64,000 nucleotides of DNA from CBDCCV01 sp965215025. GTDB taxonomy: Bacteria > Bacteroidota > Rhodothermia > Rhodothermales > Salinibacteraceae. The stretch lies in the NCBI GenBank assembly GCA_965215025.1, contig CBDCCV010000001.1, positions 1,860,001 to 1,924,000 on the forward strand, in the 5' to 3' direction. Numbering within the stretch: the first letter of the stretch is position 1; every line of letters begins with the position of its first letter. The translations under genes were made by a program, and so were the position numbers. Below are positions 46,350-55,042 of the stretch, in pieces. The notes under the pieces are model-generated. The model was not told the origin of the DNA and searched no databases. It was given only the letters and a program-made list of their open reading frames with translations.

Positions 46350-47822
46350 CTACGACGCGGAGGGGGCCTGGCGCGTGCGGGTCCACTGCTCCGCCAGCAG
46401 GCGGCGGGCCTCACGATAAGCGGCCACGCCGAAGCCGTGCACCAGCGCGGCATAGACCACGACGCCGAACGGCACCTGCACGGCCAAAGCAGCCCAGGAC
46501 GGCCACGCAGGCGGCAGGAGCAGGCCGAGGCCGAAGACGAGGCCCGCCATCGCAGCCGCGCAGGCGAACACCCCGGCGAGGTTCTTCAGCAGCTCGGCGT
46601 ACGTGAGGCCCACGAGCGCGCCGGCGAACCGCAGGTTCAGGTACTGAGACACGCCAACGGCAAGCGCGTATCCCACAGCCACCCCGAGCACGCCGCGCTG
46701 CAAGCCCACCACGATGCCGGTCACCAGCAAGGGCTTCGTGAAAAGCCCGAGGCGGAACTGAAGATCAGCCCGCCCCTGCGACAGGAAGAGGCTCCCGACA
46801 AGCGTGACGATGGACTGCGCAAGGCCGACGACGCACAGGACGCGCAGGATGGGGATCATCGCCGACCACTGCGGCCCGAACACCGCGAGCACGAACGCTT
46901 CCGTCGTGGCAAGCAGCCCGCACATGAGCGGAAACGAGAGCAGCGCGATGGTGCGCGTCATCTTCAGAAACACGTCTTTGACGCGCGGCTTGTCCTGCTG
47001 GATCGTTGAGAGCGAAGGGAACATCACGCGCGCGATGACCCGCGAGACGTTCTGCAGCGGGAAGAGCATGATGGCGTAGGCGCGGTTGTACACGCCCAGG
47101 CTGGCCGAGCCGATCACCCGTCCGATGAGGAGGTCGTCCAGGTTGCGGACCCAGTAGTTGAGCGTCTGCTCGCCGAGAAGATTGGCGCTAAAGCCGAGCA
47201 GGTCTCTAACCGCCGCCCAGCGAAAGGCCAGACGCGGGCGCCAGGGACTGAGCACCCAGAGCAGCCCCGTCAGCGCGGCGGCGTTGATGATCTGCTGCGC
47301 CGCGAGGCTCCAGACGCCCCATCCGTTGTAGGCCATGCCGATGGCCACGGCGCCGGAGAGGGCCACGGCCCCCACCTCGGCCATCGACAGCACGCGGAAA
47401 TCGATGGCCCTGGTGAAAATCGTCCGCTGCACAATCCCCAGCGAGCTGATGAAAAACGTGGTGGCAAGCGCTACGGTGAGCGGCACGAGGAGCGGCTCCT
47501 CGTAGAAGGCCCCGATAAGCGGCGCTCCCAGCATGAAGAGCACCGAGAGCAAGCCGCCGCACGCGACGTTGAGCCAGAACACCGAGGAGAGGTGCTCCGG
47601 CCGCAGGTCCTCTTTCTGGATCAGAGCGGCCCCGAAGCCGAGGTCGGCAAAGACGTGCGCGAAGCCGGTGATCACCGTGATCATGGCGACGAGGCCGAAC
47701 ACCTCCGGCGAGAGCAGACGCGCCAAGACGATGCCGGCCACGAGGCCCAGCACCTGGCGGGCGGCCTGCCCCGCGACGCTCCACGAGACGCCTGCGATAG
47801 CCTTGTCGCGGAACTCACTCAT
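46350..47822 (-). CDS. Wzx/WzxC-type polysaccharide flippase (490 aa)
   Basis: About 12-14 membrane helices with the WzxC N-terminus DKAIAGVSWSVAGQAARQ, VLARLLSPEVFGLVAM, LGFGAALIQ, FWLNVACGG and IMLFPLQNVSRVIARVMFPSLS. It flips lipid-linked repeat units across the inner membrane. The presence of a flippase with GT2/GT4 enzymes and no ABC exporter indicates a Wzx/Wzy-type system. A polymerase (Wzy) is not evident in the window unless the YfhO-like protein substitutes. Confidence 0.85.
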   Translation of the reverse strand: MSEFRDKAIAGVSWSVAGQAARQVLGLVAGIVLARLLSPEVFGLVAMITVITGFAHVFADLGFGAALIQKEDLRPEHLSSVFWLNVACGGLLSVLFMLGAPLIGAFYEEPLLVPLTVALATTFFISSLGIVQRTIFTRAIDFRVLSMAEVGAVALSGAVAIGMAYNGWGVWSLAAQQIINAAALTGLLWVLSPWRPRLAFRWAAVRDLLGFSANLLGEQTLNYWVRNLDDLLIGRVIGSASLGVYNRAYAIMLFPLQNVSRVIARVMFPSLSTIQQDKPRVKDVFLKMTRTIALLSFPLMCGLLATTEAFVLAVFGPQWSAMIPILRVLCVVGLAQSIVTLVGSLFLSQGRADLQFRLGLFTKPLLVTGIVVGLQRGVLGVAVGYALAVGVSQYLNLRFAGALVGLTYAELLKNLAGVFACAAAMAGLVFGLGLLLPPAWPSWAALAVQVPFGVVVYAALVHGFGVAAYREARRLLAEQWTRTRQAPSAS

Positions 47823-47861
47823 GCACGTCTCGTCCAGCCGATGGAGGCGGGCCTCATCCCG

Positions 47862-48941
47862 CTACCGCTGCGCGTCCCCACCACGTGGCTCTTTTTCGAG
47901 AAGGGCGCGGTAGTGCAGCACGGCGGGCGGCGAGAGCGTCCAGAAAGGCTCTGCCGCCCGGCGAAAGGCGGAGCCGATCTGCTCGTCTGCTTCGCTGAGC
48001 GCTCGAAGATAGTACGAGGACGAATGCCGCGCCGTGTCGAGAGGCCCCGCTGTCGAAGACCCGGCGCGCGTCGAGGTGCGCAGGTAGGCTTCGACATCAG
48101 GCCCGAAGGGCACGTCAGCAAAGCGGAAGAGGCCGCGCGCGGCCTGCACCGGCGTCTGGCTCAGGTCCTCGTGCCGGACGATGCGGGTGCTGCACGCGCA
48201 GGCGTCCAGGTCCTCGATGAGCGTGTTGTAGTTCAAGAACCAGTAGGCCACGGCGCGGTCCAGGAGCGAGCCTCGGTCGAGGCCGCTGAGGGCGTCGGCG
48301 TACTTTTCAAACCGTGCGTGTCCGGCGGCGTGCTCAAGTATAGCGTACAGGTGCTTTCTTAGCTGGTACAGCGAGCCTTTTTCCAGCAGCTTCATCATCG
48401 AGTGCACCTGGCTCAGCGGGTTGCGCAAAATCACCACGTGCCTGGCCTCGGGGAAAACGTCGCTGAGCAAATGGATCTTGAAGTTCAGGCGCAGCTCCTT
48501 GATGACCCACCGGCGCGGCGAGGGCGCTTTGCGCTGGTAGAAGAGCGCCTCGTTTCTCATCCTGTTTAGGTTGATCTGCTCATAGCGCGTGTGCAGCAAA
48601 GACCGCCGCATCCGAAGCGCGCGGGCGACGCGCGTGTGGCCTTCCAGAACCTTGCGTGTTACGAATCGCCGGAGCGGCGTGGCGTCGGGCCGGTCGAGGA
48701 AGGGATGCTTGCAGGTGGGCAGGGCCTCAAAGCCTTCGCGGATCACTGCCTGCAAGAAAGGGGCGGAATCGTCTGCGTAGAGGAGCCTGGAAGGGAAGGC
48801 GGGGAAGATCTCATTAAACGGAGCGAACGGCTCCATGAAAAAAAGCACGTCCGCGCTGGCGTCGAAGATGTTCGACAACCAGGTCGAGCCGGAGCGCTCA
48901 ACGCCCAAGATGAAGAGCTTTGGCTGAGAGGGGGCATTCAC
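47862..48941 (-). CDS. Sulfotransferase (359 aa)
   Basis: The 5'-phosphosulfate-binding motif is GVERSGSTWLSN (residues about 13-24) and the 3'-phosphate motif is VVILRNPLSQVHSM (about 168-181), the two PAPS-binding signatures of carbohydrate/protein sulfotransferases. IVRHEDLSQTPVQA follows as the conserved late motif. Cytoplasmic. Inside a polysaccharide operon it most likely sulfates the surface glycan or its precursor. Confidence 0.85.
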   Translation of the reverse strand: MNAPSQPKLFILGVERSGSTWLSNIFDASADVLFFMEPFAPFNEIFPAFPSRLLYADDSAPFLQAVIREGFEALPTCKHPFLDRPDATPLRRFVTRKVLEGHTRVARALRMRRSLLHTRYEQINLNRMRNEALFYQRKAPSPRRWVIKELRLNFKIHLLSDVFPEARHVVILRNPLSQVHSMMKLLEKGSLYQLRKHLYAILEHAAGHARFEKYADALSGLDRGSLLDRAVAYWFLNYNTLIEDLDACACSTRIVRHEDLSQTPVQAARGLFRFADVPFGPDVEAYLRTSTRAGSSTAGPLDTARHSSSYYLRALSEADEQIGSAFRRAAEPFWTLSPPAVLHYRALLEKEPRGGDAQR

Positions 48942-49031
48942 GAAAGAAAGGCATCAGTAAGATCGCACTCCATCTCCAAAACGCTTCCTTTCCCAGAGAG
49001 AAGAGGAGCGCTGCTGGCCGAAAATCTCCGT

Positions 49032-50192
49032 TCAGGAAGGAGCCGGGGTGAGATGGGCGGCGAGGAGATTGGCCACTTGCGCTGCAACGTCGCCAGCCCG
49101 GTCGGCGAGCTGCGGGTACACGGGCAGGCGGACGAGCGTTTCGCTGCAGTGCTGCGTCACAGGCAGCTCCTGCGTGCAGCCGAGCGTCTGGCGCCCGTAC
49201 GGCGAGGAGTGCAGCGGCACGTAATGGAAGGCGGCCTGGATGCCGTTCGCCTTCAGGGCGCGCAGCGCGGCGTCGCGGGCCGCCGGGGTCCCGGTCCGGA
49301 AGTAGAAGAGGTGGTAGTTCGGCGCGGCGTAGTCTGGGACGGTGGGGAGCGTGAGGGCCTCGTCCTCGGCCAGCGGGCGGAGGGCCTCGTAGTAGGCGTC
49401 CCACACGCGGCGGCGCTTCGCCTTGATCTCGTCCCGGCGGGCGAGCTGCGCCTCCAGCAGGGCCGCCAGGACGTCCGACTGGATGTAGCTGCTGCCCTCG
49501 CCCACCCAGCTGTACTTGTCCACCTCGCCACGGAAGAACGCCGAGCGGTTGGTGCCCTTCTCGCGCACGATCTCGGCGCTCTCGGCGATGGCGTCGTCAT
49601 TGGTGAGGAACGCGCCGCCCTCGCCGCAGGTGATGTTCTTCGTGTCGTGAAAGCTGTAGCAACCCACGTCGCCGATGGTGCCGAGGGGCCGGTCGCGGTG
49701 GTACGCATCAACGGCTTGCGCGGCGTCTTCTACCACGCGGAGGTCGTGCTGCCGCGCGAGGTCCATGATGGCATCCATGTCGCAGGCGACGCCCGCGTAG
49801 TGCACCGGCACGATGGCCTTCGTCCGAGGCGTGATCCGGCGCGCGGTGTCGTCGGGGTCGAGGTTGAGCGTGCCGGGCCGGATCTCGGCGAAGACGGGCC
49901 GCGCGCCGCGCAGCACGGCGGCGTTGGCGGAGGAGACGAACGTGAAGCTGGGCATGATGACCTCGTCGCCGGGGCCGACGCCGAGGGCGATCATAGCCAT
50001 CTCCAGAGCGTGCGTGCAGGAGGTCGTAAGCAGCGCGTGCCGCACGCCGAGCCAGTCGCGTAGCTGCTGCTGCACGCGCCGGCTGATGGGGCCGTCACCG
50101 TGCAGGACGTCTTGCTGCACGGCGTCGGCGACGGCCTGGCGCTCGCGCGGGCCGGTGTACGGGCGGTTGAAGGGGATCGTAGCGTCTTTCAT
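49032..50192 (-). CDS. wecE: dTDP-4-amino-4,6-dideoxygalactose transaminase (WecE/RffA-type, 386 aa)
   Basis: Start at 50192 gives MKDATIPFNRPYTGP. Closely follows WecE: DEVIMPSFTFVSSANA, VPVHYAGVACDMDAIM, VVEDAAQAV, CYSFHDTKNITCGEGG with PLP Lys185, VREKGTNRSAFFRGEVDKYSWVGEGSSY. Converts dTDP-4-keto-6-deoxyglucose to dTDP-4-amino-4,6-dideoxygalactose with glutamate. The frame is open much further upstream but that part is antisense to the YbbR gene. First gene of the minus-strand operon; its partners WecD/WecF are not seen. Confidence 0.9.
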   Translation of the reverse strand: MKDATIPFNRPYTGPRERQAVADAVQQDVLHGDGPISRRVQQQLRDWLGVRHALLTTSCTHALEMAMIALGVGPGDEVIMPSFTFVSSANAAVLRGARPVFAEIRPGTLNLDPDDTARRITPRTKAIVPVHYAGVACDMDAIMDLARQHDLRVVEDAAQAVDAYHRDRPLGTIGDVGCYSFHDTKNITCGEGGAFLTNDDAIAESAEIVREKGTNRSAFFRGEVDKYSWVGEGSSYIQSDVLAALLEAQLARRDEIKAKRRRVWDAYYEALRPLAEDEALTLPTVPDYAAPNYHLFYFRTGTPAARDAALRALKANGIQAAFHYVPLHSSPYGRQTLGCTQELPVTQHCSETLVRLPVYPQLADRAGDVAAQVANLLAAHLTPAPS

Positions 50193-50444
50193 GGATGACC
50201 GCCCGCCACGGCTGAAGCACGTAAAGACCTGAAAACGGAAGAAGAGCGAAGGCCGCGAAGGAGCCAACGCGCCGGCCGCAAGCGGCGCAGCGCTATCAGG
50301 AAAGGATCGTTCACGGGCCGGGTTCCCAAGAGAGGGTGCGGCACGCCCCCGGCCTCGGCGTATGGCGAACGAAGCAGAGGCGTATGCGTCCAAGCACGCA
50401 GCGCCGTCCTGCCCGAGTCTACCCTGTGCCGCCTTAACGACCCT

Positions 50445-51446
50445 GTGACCTCTCCCGAAACCACCGCCGACACGCAGCAGCCCGTCTTCTGGGAGCGCCT
50501 CCGGCGGCTCTTCTCGCGCTCGAGGGAGGCGGAGGCGCGTCGGCGGCCGAGCGCCAACGGCATCGCCGTCGTCTTCTGCGTGCTCATCTCGTGTCTGTTG
50601 TGGTTCATCTTTACGATGCAGGAGGACTACACGGCCGTCCTGGAGGTGCCTACGCGCGTAGCCAACCTCCCAGCCGATGAGGCGCTGGCCGAGGCGCCGC
50701 CCGCCACCGCCCGCGTGGAGGTGCGCGGCGAGGGGTTCCAGCTCATGCGCTTCGCCTTTGACCCGCCGGCGCTGCCCATCGACGCGGCGGCGGGGCAGAT
50801 CGACCTCAGCGCCGTCCTGGATCTGCCGCAGGGCGTGAGCCTCTTGAACGTGACGCCGCGCCGCCTCAACGTGCAAAAGGAGCCGCGCGTCACGCGCCGC
50901 GTGCCCGTGCGCCTGCGCGCGACCATCACGACGCCGGCCACGCACGCGCTCGTGGAGCCGCCGCGCCTGGCGCCGGACTCCGTCGCGGTCTCCGGCGCGG
51001 CCTCGCTCGTCGAGAGCCTCGCGTACTGGCCTACGGAGCGGCTCTCCGTGCGCGACCTCCGGGACACGCTCTCCACCCCCGTCGCCCTGGCCGACACGCT
51101 CGGCGGCCTCGTGCGCCGCACGCCCGACGCCGTGCGCGTGCTGGCGCGCGCGCGACAGTACACCGAGGGCACGCGCGAGATCGACGTGCGCATCCCCGGC
51201 AGCCCGGAGCGCTCCGTCACGCTCGAACCCTCGTCCGTGGAGGTGCGCTACCGCGTGCCGGTGGAGCAGCACGCTGCCGCGCAGGAGGCCGAAGGCTTTT
51301 TCGCCACCGTCTCCTACGACGCCCTCCGCGCGGACACCACCGGGCGCGTGCGCCCCGAGCTGGTCCTGCCCGCCGGCCTCGACATCCGCGACGTGCGCAT
51401 GACGCCGCCCGCGCTCCGGTACTACACCTTCGTTCCGGACGAATAA
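50445..51446 (+). CDS. YbbR-domain membrane protein (333 aa)
   Basis: GTG start. A cytoplasmic Arg-rich N-terminus, one membrane helix (about 40-60, GIAVVFCVLISCLLWFIF), then repeated YbbR beta domains: VLEVPTRVANLP, RVEVRGEGFQLMRF, VPVRLRATITTP, DSVAVSGAASLVESL, EIDVRIPGSPER. YbbR proteins (CdaR) regulate diadenylate cyclases in Firmicutes; in Bacteroidota they usually sit near cdaA. No cyclase gene is adjacent here. Confidence 0.8.
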   Translation: MTSPETTADTQQPVFWERLRRLFSRSREAEARRRPSANGIAVVFCVLISCLLWFIFTMQEDYTAVLEVPTRVANLPADEALAEAPPATARVEVRGEGFQLMRFAFDPPALPIDAAAGQIDLSAVLDLPQGVSLLNVTPRRLNVQKEPRVTRRVPVRLRATITTPATHALVEPPRLAPDSVAVSGAASLVESLAYWPTERLSVRDLRDTLSTPVALADTLGGLVRRTPDAVRVLARARQYTEGTREIDVRIPGSPERSVTLEPSSVEVRYRVPVEQHAAAQEAEGFFATVSYDALRADTTGRVRPELVLPAGLDIRDVRMTPPALRYYTFVPDE

Positions 51447-51497
51447 CCTTGCGTTCAACGCTCGCGTTCGACGCCGCTGGCTGAGTCCTTTTGAAGC

Positions 51498-52412
51498 ATG
51501 ATTGCACTGGCGCTGGCCGTGGCGTGCAGCCTGGCGATTGGGATGATCTTCAAGCACGCCGGACAGCGCGGATTGGACCGCCTGGCGCTGCTCACCGTCA
51601 ACTACGCGGCGGCCTTGGCCGTGGCGGCGGTGCTCCTGGGAGCGGGCGCGCAGGCCGCCGGCGCCGAGGGCGGCAGCCTGCGCCCGGCGCCCGGACTCCT
51701 GGCCCTGGGCGTGACAACGGGCGCGCTCTTCATCTTCGGCTTCTTCATGCTCTCCCTGGCAACGGACGTGGCCGGAATGTCGCTCGCCATCGGCGTGATG
51801 CGGATCTCGGTGGTGATCCCGTTTCTGGCCTCGTGGGCGGTGTGGGGCGAGGCGCCGTCAGCGGCGCAGGGGGCCGGGCTTGTCGTGGCCGGGGCGGCGT
51901 TCTTCATGATCGCCCGGCGCGAAGAGGCCGCCGCGCCGCCGGCCGGGATGCAGCCGGCTTCCCCTTCGGAGCAGGGGGGCCGCACGCTGGCCGTGCTGGC
52001 GCTGCTCTTCCTGGCGGGCGGGGCCGTGGACGTGCTGATGAAGGCCTTCGACGAGGCCTATGCGGAGGCGAACAGCCGGGCGCTCTTTCTGCTCCTCATC
52101 TTCGGCGTGGCGTTCGGGATCGGGGCGGCGCTGGTGCTGGGGCGGGGGCTGCAGCGCGGCGTGTGGCCCCGTGCGGCGACGCTCGGCTGGGGCGCCGCGC
52201 TTGGCGTGGTCAACTACGGCTCGGTCGAGTTCATCCTGCGCGCCATCCGCGAGCTTTCGGGGCCGTTCGTCTTTCCGGCCAACAACATCGCCATCGTCAT
52301 CGGGGCGGCGCTCTTGGGCGTGGGGGTGTGGGGCGAAAGGCTCTCGCGCCTCAATCAAGCGGGCCTGGCGCTGGCAGCGCTGGCGCTCTTTTTGCTGAGC
52401 GTGGGGCGGTGA
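51498..52412 (+). CDS. EamA/DMT-family transporter (304 aa)
   Basis: Ten hydrophobic segments in two halves: IALALAVACSLAIGMIFKHAG and MSLAIGVMRISVVIPFLASWAVWGE in the first, LAVLALLFLAGGAVDVLMKAF and ELSGPFVFPANNIAIVIGAALLGVGVWGE in the second. The repeated WGE after helix 4 or 9 is characteristic of drug/metabolite exporters. Substrate unknown. Confidence 0.8.
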   Translation: MIALALAVACSLAIGMIFKHAGQRGLDRLALLTVNYAAALAVAAVLLGAGAQAAGAEGGSLRPAPGLLALGVTTGALFIFGFFMLSLATDVAGMSLAIGVMRISVVIPFLASWAVWGEAPSAAQGAGLVVAGAAFFMIARREEAAAPPAGMQPASPSEQGGRTLAVLALLFLAGGAVDVLMKAFDEAYAEANSRALFLLLIFGVAFGIGAALVLGRGLQRGVWPRAATLGWGAALGVVNYGSVEFILRAIRELSGPFVFPANNIAIVIGAALLGVGVWGERLSRLNQAGLALAALALFLLSVGR

Positions 52413-52744
52413 GCGTAGAAGTGCGTGGGCGGATGGATGTGTGAGCGTGGCGACCCGAGAAGCCGCTTGGCAAGCAGATGCGCTCGTGTTCTCGCCACCG
52501 CTTCCGCCGATCTTGTTGCAGAGGTTTGGTGTATCAAAACTAGCGGCTGATTGATCAAACGCTGCGAAGGGAGCCGAACCCGGACGAGGGTTTGGCACGT
52601 CAAGCCCCTGCGCCAAACGGCCTCGCACGGCGCTGCGGTTTCTGCGTGAGAGGCAAGGCGGGAATCTGCGGCGGGGGGTGCGGGTTTAGAACGTGTTCTG
52701 TTGCAGCGCTTTTCATCCTTTTGCACAACGCGGTCGCCTTGCTC
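52413..52744. other. 332-bp intergenic region, somewhat lower GC
   Basis: No gene is supported. It contains GTTTGGC/GCCAAAC arms (52594-52622), a TGATTGATCA patch (52548-52557), and a minus-strand stretch resembling the T-arm of a tRNA that does not close into a cloverleaf. It probably carries the promoter of the DUF4230-like gene, but no consensus stands out. Confidence 0.4.
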
Positions 52745-53503
52745 ATGCCTGCATCTGAACAGCCGCCCTCTCCGCCGCGCGCGCCGTCCGCCGCCCCAGC
52801 GGAAGCGTCGCCGAAAAGCGGGGGCAGGGCTTCGGCGCTGTGGCTCATCGGCGGGGCGTTCTTGGGAGGGACGGCCGTGCTCGCGGGCGTGCTGCTCCTC
52901 TTGTGGCTCTGGCCGCCCGTGCCGGAGTGGACCGAGGAGATCGTGCAGCGCACCGTCGTGGCCACGATCCAGCAGGAGACGCCCGCCTCGTTCTACGTCA
53001 CGGGCGAGCTGGGCTTGACGGTGACGAGCACGGTGAAGAACACGGAGGTCTTCCTGCCCGGCGTTTTGGACTGGAAGATGGGCACGGCGCGCTCGAGCGT
53101 GCGCGTGCCGGGGCGCGTGACGTACGGCTTTGACGTGCGCCGCCTCGGCGCCGAGGACATCCGCATCGGCGAGGATGGCGTGGTAAGCGTGGCGCTGCCG
53201 CCGCTGAGCGTCTTCTCCGCCGAGCCGGACCTCGAGGCGATGGAGATCCAAACGGACGCCGGCTGGACGCGCCTCTACGACGAGAAAAAGGCCGAGGAGG
53301 TGGAGCGCCAAGCCATCCGCCGCGTGCAGCGCGTCTTGCGGCAGCAGGGCGCCCGCCACCTGGAGGGTTCGGTGCAGCCGCGCGTCAACACGGCCGCGGC
53401 GCTCGAGGCGCTGCTCACGCCCGCCCTCGAAGCCGCCGGCGTGGAGACCCCGCGCTTCCGCTTCCGCATCGGCGGGGCGCTGGTGATGGAGCCGGAAGGG
53501 TGA
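52745..53503 (+). CDS. DUF4230-like membrane protein (252 aa)
   Basis: A Pro/Ala-rich cytoplasmic leader, one membrane helix (about 36-57), then an external domain beginning WTEEIVQRTVVATIQQE and continuing with VTSTVKNTEVFLPG, RVPGRVTYGFDVRRLG, VVSVALPPLSVFSAEPD and a long helix (EKKAEEVERQAIRRVQR). This order matches DUF4230. Function unknown; anchored in the inner membrane or exported. Confidence 0.7.
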   Translation: MPASEQPPSPPRAPSAAPAEASPKSGGRASALWLIGGAFLGGTAVLAGVLLLLWLWPPVPEWTEEIVQRTVVATIQQETPASFYVTGELGLTVTSTVKNTEVFLPGVLDWKMGTARSSVRVPGRVTYGFDVRRLGAEDIRIGEDGVVSVALPPLSVFSAEPDLEAMEIQTDAGWTRLYDEKKAEEVERQAIRRVQRVLRQQGARHLEGSVQPRVNTAAALEALLTPALEAAGVETPRFRFRIGGALVMEPEG

Positions 53504-53554
53504 TGGAGAAGGGATGGGAGGGCGTGGGGAAGAGGGCGATCTGCCTATCCGTCA

Positions 53555-54220
53555 ATGCTGTACCACAACGCTGAGCACATGAGAAAAAAGAGCGCAGGGC
53601 CGGAGGAGGAGCAAGCCACGTACGTGAGCACGCCGCAGGGGATTTTTACGGCATCGGGCGTGTGGTTCCAGGCGCGCGAGGAAGAGCTGCGCGCGTTTGC
53701 CGAGCCGGTGCTGGCGCACGTCTCCCTGGAGACGCTCGTCGAGCGGGCCGGGCAGTGGCTCCGCGCGCCGCAGGTCGTGACGCTCTGGGCGCTGCCGCTG
53801 CTGCTCTTCGCCATGCCGCCGCTGTGGGCTGGCCTCGGCGCGCTGCTGCTCTTCATGGCCGCCGAGGCGTTTGCGCCCGCTGCGGCCACGCGGTGGGGCG
53901 CGGCGCTCGTCGGCTTCCTGGACCGGGCCGTAGTGCAGGGGCTGTTCTACGTGTTCGCGGTGAGCGTGCTGGCGGCGCGCGGCGAGACGACCGCTGCGGT
54001 CGTGGGGCTGGCCGGCTTCGTACTCTTGCGCTGGGGCGTGGTGGAGCGCCTCGCCAGGCCGCTCGTGCGCCCGGTCACGCGCGCCCTCTACGCACTGCCG
54101 GTGCCCGACCAGGTGCTGCGCGCGTTCATCGTCCGCGCCGCCCTGGAGCACGGCGTGGACCTCCCCGTGCTGCGGCGGATGGAACAAGAGATCATCCGCC
54201 GCTGGGGCCGCTCGGGCTGA
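53555..54220 (+). CDS. Hypothetical membrane protein (221 aa)
   Basis: An N-terminal soluble part (STPQGIFTASGVWFQAREEEL), three to four membrane helices (about 72-90, 92-110, 120-140, 145-165) and a basic amphipathic C-terminus (RRMEQEIIRRWGR). No family is recognised; ATG 53579 is an alternative start. Followed by a terminator, so it closes the YbbR-EamA-DUF4230 direction. Confidence 0.55.
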   Translation: MLYHNAEHMRKKSAGPEEEQATYVSTPQGIFTASGVWFQAREEELRAFAEPVLAHVSLETLVERAGQWLRAPQVVTLWALPLLLFAMPPLWAGLGALLLFMAAEAFAPAAATRWGAALVGFLDRAVVQGLFYVFAVSVLAARGETTAAVVGLAGFVLLRWGVVERLARPLVRPVTRALYALPVPDQVLRAFIVRAALEHGVDLPVLRRMEQEIIRRWGRSG

Positions 54221-54276
54221 CCGCCGGGGCCGTCGCGGCGCGCGCGAAACAAAGCCTCGCGCCGCGATTTCGCTAT

Positions 54277-54306
54277 GCGCGCCATCTGCTGAGGGCGCGT
54301 TTTCTT
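54277..54306 (+). terminator. Intrinsic terminator
   Basis: CGCGCC (54278-54283), loop ATCTGCTGAG, GGCGCG (54294-54299), then TTTTCTTT. It separates the membrane-protein gene from the menaquinone region. Confidence 0.7.
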
Positions 54307-54331
54307 TCGCAACGCACCATCCGCTTTTCTT

Positions 54332-55003
54332 ATGTCAGAGTGCGCGCCGGCCCGCGGTGAAACGGCGTTTTACTTCGTCCGCCACGGGGAGACGGAGTAC
54401 AACCGCAGGCGCATCGTGCAGGGCCGGAAGATCAACAGCCGCCTCAACGCCACGGGCCGCGCCCAAGCCCGTTGCCTGGCCGAGCGTCTGGCCGAGGTGC
54501 CCTTCGACGCCATCTACACGAGCACGCTCCGCCGCGCCGAGGAGACGGCCGCCCTCCTGGCCGAAAAGCACCCCGGCGTGCCGTTCTACCGCCTCGAAGC
54601 GCTCGAAGAGATGTCGTGGGGCGTCTACGAAGGCGTGCCGGCGCGCGGCGAGGTGCTCGACGCCTTCGACGCGATCAAGGCGGCCTGGCGCGGCGGCGCC
54701 TTCGGAAGGGTCGTGGAAGAAGGCGAGTCCGCCTTGGACGTGCAGCGGCGCGCGCTTCAGGCCGTGGAGCGGATCGCCGCGCGCCACGCCGGGCAGACCG
54801 TGCTCGTGGTGACGCAAGGGCGGTTCCTGCGCGTCCTCATCGCCTCGCTCCTGGACGAGTACGGGCTGGCGCGGATGCACGAGGTGGCCCACGCCAACAC
54901 CGCCGTCAACCACCTCGTCTGCCGCGCCGATGGCGCCTACGAGGCGCGCCTGCTCAACTGCATCGCGCACCTGACCGAGGCCGGCGCCGAGGCCCCCGAG
55001 TAG
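54332..55003 (+). CDS. Histidine phosphatase (phosphoglycerate-mutase-like, 223 aa)
   Basis: FVRHGETEYNRRRIVQGRK with the phospho-accepting His in RHGE, SRLNATGRAQAR, YTSTLRRAEETA, the acidic LEEMSWGVYEG, and VVTQGRFLRVL, where the usual second His (GHG) reads TQG. The missing His may reduce or change activity. Directly upstream of menF by 39 bp, so possibly co-transcribed with the menaquinone genes. Confidence 0.8.
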   Translation: MSECAPARGETAFYFVRHGETEYNRRRIVQGRKINSRLNATGRAQARCLAERLAEVPFDAIYTSTLRRAEETAALLAEKHPGVPFYRLEALEEMSWGVYEGVPARGEVLDAFDAIKAAWRGGAFGRVVEEGESALDVQRRALQAVERIAARHAGQTVLVVTQGRFLRVLIASLLDEYGLARMHEVAHANTAVNHLVCRADGAYEARLLNCIAHLTEAGAEAPE

Positions 55004-55042
55004 CGCCCGCCCCTCCTGCGACCGACGAGATCCATCAGGCGT

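Noticed and set aside
49032..51557. An 841-codon minus-strand frame
   Set aside because: Only the first part (to 50192) is the WecE-type enzyme; the upstream extension is the antisense shadow of the YbbR gene, with no protein-like composition.
52560..52640. tRNA-like segment on the minus strand (T-arm-like GGGTTCGGCTCCC and a possible acceptor pairing)
   Set aside because: The T stem closes only three pairs, and a competing 7-bp GTTTGGC/GCCAAAC stem destroys the cloverleaf; no anticodon arm can be drawn.
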